A stretch of 8,395 nt of DNA, taken from contig JAGVHJ010000360.1 in the NCBI GenBank assembly GCA_020056645.1, forward strand, positions 1 to 8,395, read 5' to 3'. This document shows, piece by piece, positions 4,743-8,395 of the stretch. The stretch is from Desulfobacterales bacterium (GTDB lineage: Bacteria > Desulfobacterota > Desulfobacteria > Desulfobacterales > JAHIVH01). The notes below the pieces were generated by a model, which was not told the DNA's origin, did no database searches, and saw nothing but the letters and a program-made list of their open reading frames with translations. Made by a program: the position numbers and the translations under genes. How positions within the stretch are numbered: the first letter of the stretch is position 1; every line of letters begins with the position of its first letter.

Positions 4743-6572
4743 TTGTCGATAATGATTCCCGAAGATAAGATTTTAGAAATAAAGCACTCTTCCGATATAT
4801 TGGAAATCATCTCAGAATCTATCATTCTGAAGCAGGCCGGTAAAAACCATTTTGGGCTTTGCCCGTTTCATTCGGAAAAAACACCTTCGTTCATGGTCAA
4901 TCCTGAAAAACAGATCTATAAGTGTTTCGGATGCGGCGAGAGTGGAGATGTTTTTTCTTTTATCATGAAAAAAAACGGTTGGCGTTTTCCAGAAGCCTTA
5001 AGGTTTTTGAGCGGGCGTTATGGAATCGACCTGCCGTCACAAGAGATGACGCCGGAGCAAAAGAAGATCTATCAGGAAAAAGACCACCTGCTTTCCCTTA
5101 ACCAGATGGCTCTCGCGTTTTATAGGGGGATGCTTTTGAATAATACCCTGGGAGAGGCCGCCAGGCGCTATTTGGCCAAGAGAGGATTCTCCCAGGAGAG
5201 CATCGATCGGTTCGAGCTTGGGTTTGCGCCGGATGGCTGGGACCATCTCGTGAACCATTTGGCGCGGAAAAAGGTCTCCTTGGCCGTGGCTGAAAAAGCA
5301 GGACTGATCGTCTCCAAGGATAAGAACCGGTTTTTTGACCGCTTCCGGGAGAGGATCATCTTTCCCATATATAATATGAACCGTCAGCTAATCGGTTTTG
5401 GGGGAAGAATCATTCAGGATAAAAAGGCCCAGGCCAAATACATGAACTCGCCTGAAACCCCCCTCTACCACAAGGCCAACTCCCTCTATGGCATTGATCA
5501 GGCCAGAATCAAGTGCCGGGAGAGCGGTTCCGTCTATGTCGTTGAAGGCTATTTTGACCTGATCGCCCTCTTTCAGCATGGCGTTGAAAACGTGGTCGCG
5601 ACCCTGGGAACCGCCCTTTCCCGTGACCATGTGAAACTGTTGAAGGGGCTCGCATCGACCATTTTTCTTGTGTATGATTCGGATCAGGCAGGGATCAGCG
5701 CCGCCTTGAGGGGGCTCCATCTATTCTTGGATGAAGGGGTCGATGCAAGGATTATCGTGCTGCCGCCTGGCCACGATCCGGACACCTTCATCTTTCAAGA
5801 GGGGCCTGACCGGTTTAAGACGCTCGCGAAACAAGCGCTTTCGGCGATCCTTTTTTTGATCGATTCCGCCGTGAGGAGCCATGGCCTATCCATCGACGGA
5901 AAGCTTCATATCGTAAACGAGATGGCGCCGCTTCTTTCGGAGATACAGGATTTCGTGGCAAGGGCTCTTTATGTAAAAGAGTTGTCCGAGAGGACCGGCA
6001 TTGATGAACGGGCCATCAATGAAAAGATCGTAAGCATCAAGAAAGAACCGGCCCAGCCAGTGGCCGCCGACGCCGGGTCAACATCGCCGCCTCCTCCCAA
6101 GGAGGGACCGCCGATCTGGCAGGAAATCAGGCAAGAACGCTGGCGGATGGAGCGTCAAATGATCTCCATGCTGCTCCAGTTTCCTGAAATGATCCGTGAA
6201 TTCAGGGATCATCACCTGATCGATTATTTCGAGAATGGAACCCTTCGCCATATCGGCGAACGCATTCTCGAACGTGACGCCCAGATAGGAAAAGAGAGCG
6301 CTGATCTCGTCACTCTTGTCCATGACGAGACCTTAAAGCGAATGATCGTGGAGCTTTCCCTGGGAGAGGATGTTCCCTGGGTGAAAACGAGCGCTCTTCA
6401 GTTGGTCGATCAGTTTATCACGATAAAAAACCGGGCGAAGAGCACCTTGTCTCAACGCATCAAGATGGCGGAAACACAAAATGACGAGAGGCTTTTAGAA
6501 GCCCTTCTCAAAGAAAAGAACCTTCATCTGATGTCGATGAAGAAAAAAACATTTATTGCCGGTCAACGGTGA
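4743..6572 (+). CDS. dnaG: DNA primase
   Basis: A 609-residue bacterial primase that makes RNA primers at the replication fork. The N-terminal CHC2 zinc-binding domain has Cys40, His43, Cys61 and Cys64 (CPFH…CFGC). The RNA-polymerase core carries the basic FRERIIFPIYN and GFGGRII segments (about 201–224). The TOPRIM fold follows with VVEGYFD (Glu268) and YDSDQAG (Asp312, Asp314), the metal-binding catalytic residues. A proline/alanine-rich linker (about 434–457) leads to a helical C-terminal domain (460–609) that in the family binds the DnaB helicase. Length and motif order are normal and nothing is missing. TTG 4743 is preferred as start for ribosome-site spacing; ATG 4752 is the alternative. 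rpoD follows after 31 bases, the conserved macromolecular-synthesis arrangement, here without rpsU in front. Confidence 0.98.
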   Translation: MSIMIPEDKILEIKHSSDILEIISESIILKQAGKNHFGLCPFHSEKTPSFMVNPEKQIYKCFGCGESGDVFSFIMKKNGWRFPEALRFLSGRYGIDLPSQEMTPEQKKIYQEKDHLLSLNQMALAFYRGMLLNNTLGEAARRYLAKRGFSQESIDRFELGFAPDGWDHLVNHLARKKVSLAVAEKAGLIVSKDKNRFFDRFRERIIFPIYNMNRQLIGFGGRIIQDKKAQAKYMNSPETPLYHKANSLYGIDQARIKCRESGSVYVVEGYFDLIALFQHGVENVVATLGTALSRDHVKLLKGLASTIFLVYDSDQAGISAALRGLHLFLDEGVDARIIVLPPGHDPDTFIFQEGPDRFKTLAKQALSAILFLIDSAVRSHGLSIDGKLHIVNEMAPLLSEIQDFVARALYVKELSERTGIDERAINEKIVSIKKEPAQPVAADAGSTSPPPPKEGPPIWQEIRQERWRMERQMISMLLQFPEMIREFRDHHLIDYFENGTLRHIGERILERDAQIGKESADLVTLVHDETLKRMIVELSLGEDVPWVKTSALQLVDQFITIKNRAKSTLSQRIKMAETQNDERLLEALLKEKNLHLMSMKKKTFIAGQR

Positions 6573-6587
6573 TCACACAGGCGCCAC

Positions 6588-6593
6588 AGGAGG
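6588..6593 (+). promoter_or_regulatory. Ribosome binding site for rpoD
   Basis: Perfect AGGAGG in the short dnaG–rpoD gap, 10 bases before ATG 6604. It gives rpoD strong independent initiation within the shared transcript, consistent with more sigma factor than primase being needed. Confidence 0.8.
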
Positions 6594-6603
6594 AAAATCC
6601 ATT

Positions 6604-8395
6604 ATGGCAAAAGAATCCGTACCAAAACAAAGCTCGAATAGCCTACTGAAAACCAAAAAAATGAAGGCTTTGGTTGAAAAGGGTAAAACAACAGGCTCGC
6701 TTTCCGTGGATGAGATCAATGACGCCTTGCCGGAAGAAGATTTTTCACCCGAAGCCATCGACGATATCATTATGTTGTTGGAAGGCTTGAACATCGAGGT
6801 GGTGGATGTAAAAAAAGAATCTAAAAAATCCTTGAAAGAAAAGAGCATTCCTGTAAAAGGAGTTGCAAAAGCCGGTTTTCCAACGGAAAAAAAAGAGCCA
6901 TCGGTCTCCGGGAAAGATCAGAAAAGCGGCAAAACAAAAAAAGAGGCGCTATCGGCCAAGGAGAAGAAGGATAGTCCGGCGAATGAGAAGAAAAAGAATT
7001 CTGAAGCGGGAAAAACCGCTTCAGAAATATCACCAAAGGCGAAAAAGAGCGTGAAACCGCTATCGGAGCCGGCCAAGCCGCAAGATAGAGCCAAAACAAA
7101 GAAAATGGCAGAAACAGACAACGCCCATGATAAACCAGACGATGTTGAAATGGAAATAGATGCGGATATGGAACTAGAGAACGAGATTGAGAAGCACCCG
7201 GATGAAGAGATCGATATCGATATCGATAAAGATGATGAGCTGATGAAGGAGGCGGCTTCGGATGATGATGATATCCCCGAATTTATCGCCGACGCCGAGA
7301 CGGAAGAGGTTGCCGATGAGTATGGCGAATCGGTCAAGGCGGTGAAGAGCGACGACCTCTCAAATGAGTTCGGCACGGTGACCGATCCCGTTAAAATGTA
7401 TCTTCGGGAAATGGGGCTCGTCACCCTTCTGAGTCGTGAGGGTGAAATTGAAATCGCCAAGAAGATCGAGATCGGCGAGCAGGAAATCTTAAGGGCCATG
7501 CTCGATACAACCATTACCGTGGACAGCATTCTATGTCTTGCCAACGACATCGAGACGGGAAGGCTCCGGCCCAAACATGTGTTGCGAGATATTGACGAAG
7601 GCGACACCCTGGTCGATGAAACGGTTCAGATCAATAAATTCCTTGAGATGATGATGGTTGTAAAGGATTACGCCAGCCAGAATATCTCTATCCGGGAGAA
7701 TCTCTTCTCGTCGAAACTGACTCCTGCCGACAGAAAAAAAGTAAAACGCTCCCTCAACCAGAATACCGATAAAATATTTGAAGCCCTGAAAGAGTGGCGG
7801 TTCGAGTCGGGCATTATTGATAGGATCGACGATAAGATCCGGTTTCAGATCGAGTGGTTCGATGCCATGACCGATATGATCAAACGCTGCGCCGAATCGT
7901 TCGGGTCCTCTGTCAAGGAGTATCAGGAAGCGCTTACGACGGAGAAGAAATTCTTGAAATGGGTGAAAAAAAGAAACGCCTGCGATGAAGAGCGGCTTGC
8001 GTTATTATATCCGGATTTCAAGAAGATTGCGGATCAGGTTGAAGAACGGGAACAGGAGCTGAAATCGGATTGTCAGGGCCTGAAAAAGATCGTCCTCTCT
8101 TCCGATGAGGGCCGCACCAGAACCAAACTGGCCAAAAGTGAATTGATCAAGGCCAACCTGAGACTGGTTGTGAGCATTGCAAAAAAATACACCAACCGGG
8201 GGCTGCAATTCCTGGACCTGATTCAGGAAGGCAATATCGGTCTGATGAAGGCCGTTGACAAATTTGAATACCGGCGAGGATATAAGTTCAGCACCTACGC
8301 CACCTGGTGGATCAGGCAGGCGATTACACGGGCCATTGCGGATCAGGCGAGAACGATCCGTATTCCGGTCCACATGATAGAGACGATCAACAAGC
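6604..8395 (+). CDS. rpoD: RNA polymerase primary sigma factor, sigma-70 (3' end outside window)
   Basis: 597 residues are visible before the window ends. Residues about 15–70 (MKALVEKGKTTGSLSVDEIN…IDDIIMLLEGLNIEVVD) form region 1.1, found only in primary sigma factors. A long low-complexity linker follows: lysine-rich at 70–168, acidic at 177–256. Region 1.2 starts at VTDPVKMYLREMG (259–271). A non-conserved insertion (about 292–510) precedes region 2: ANLRLVVSIAKKY (517–529), FLDLIQEGNIGLMKAVDKFEYRRG (2.2–2.3) and FSTYATWWIRQAITRAI (2.3–2.4, which melts and reads the -10). RIPVHMIETINK begins region 3, and regions 3–4 lie beyond the edge. The full protein should exceed 700 residues, longer than E. 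coli RpoD (613), because of the linker. It directs RNA polymerase to housekeeping promoters. Confidence 0.98.
   Translation, partial: MAKESVPKQSSNSLLKTKKMKALVEKGKTTGSLSVDEINDALPEEDFSPEAIDDIIMLLEGLNIEVVDVKKESKKSLKEKSIPVKGVAKAGFPTEKKEPSVSGKDQKSGKTKKEALSAKEKKDSPANEKKKNSEAGKTASEISPKAKKSVKPLSEPAKPQDRAKTKKMAETDNAHDKPDDVEMEIDADMELENEIEKHPDEEIDIDIDKDDELMKEAASDDDDIPEFIADAETEEVADEYGESVKAVKSDDLSNEFGTVTDPVKMYLREMGLVTLLSREGEIEIAKKIEIGEQEILRAMLDTTITVDSILCLANDIETGRLRPKHVLRDIDEGDTLVDETVQINKFLEMMMVVKDYASQNISIRENLFSSKLTPADRKKVKRSLNQNTDKIFEALKEWRFESGIIDRIDDKIRFQIEWFDAMTDMIKRCAESFGSSVKEYQEALTTEKKFLKWVKKRNACDEERLALLYPDFKKIADQVEEREQELKSDCQGLKKIVLSSDEGRTRTKLAKSELIKANLRLVVSIAKKYTNRGLQFLDLIQEGNIGLMKAVDKFEYRRGYKFSTYATWWIRQAITRAIADQARTIRIPVHMIETINK

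Noticed and set aside
6918..7607. A 229-codon Ser-rich minus-strand frame
   Set aside because: It is antisense to the rpoD linker and region 1.2; its serine runs are the reverse complement of the GAT/GAA-rich acidic stretch.
1..8395. tRNA or rRNA genes, CRISPR arrays, insertion sequences
   Set aside because: No cloverleaf, repeat-spacer pattern, transposase motifs or terminal inverted repeats were seen anywhere in the window.

Overview
The window looks like a chromosomal segment of a Gram-negative anaerobe of the Desulfobacterota (former Deltaproteobacteria). I infer this from the dnaG–rpoD pair, the very long sigma-70 N-terminus, moderate GC and strong AGGAGG-type ribosome sites. The genus cannot be fixed from the sequence. 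All recognised genes are on the + strand.

Left part (1–1610): an eroded anti-phage defence island. It opens with the 3' part of a YhcG/DUF1016-type PD-(D/E)xK nuclease. This overlaps the start of a reading frame that looks like one 377-residue protein but is better read as three fused scraps. These are the N-terminus of a large DISARM-type (DrmMI-like) adenine methylase, then, in another frame, the last ~40 residues of a phospholipase-D-like protein (DrmC-like), then the first ~35 residues of a Vsr mismatch endonuclease. The order methylase – (missing middle) – DrmC – Vsr suggests a DISARM operon that lost its core by internal deletion, and whose vsr was then cut off as well.

Middle part (1683–3808): a translationally overlapping two-gene unit. 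It encodes an unrecognised polytopic membrane protein with a C-terminal HEAT-like domain and a CPBP-family intramembrane glutamic protease. This is the best candidate here for an uncharacterised system.

Right part (3809–8395): core genes. hisB (imidazoleglycerol-phosphate dehydratase) follows a sigma-70-like promoter and a ~100-base leader. A possible terminator hairpin comes next, then a promoter embedded in two inverted repeats, then dnaG (primase, with a TTG start) and rpoD (primary sigma factor, running off the right edge). dnaG–rpoD is the conserved macromolecular-synthesis pairing of replication priming with transcription initiation. The rpoD N-terminal half has an unusually long two-block linker, lysine-rich then acidic, between regions 1.1 and 1.2.
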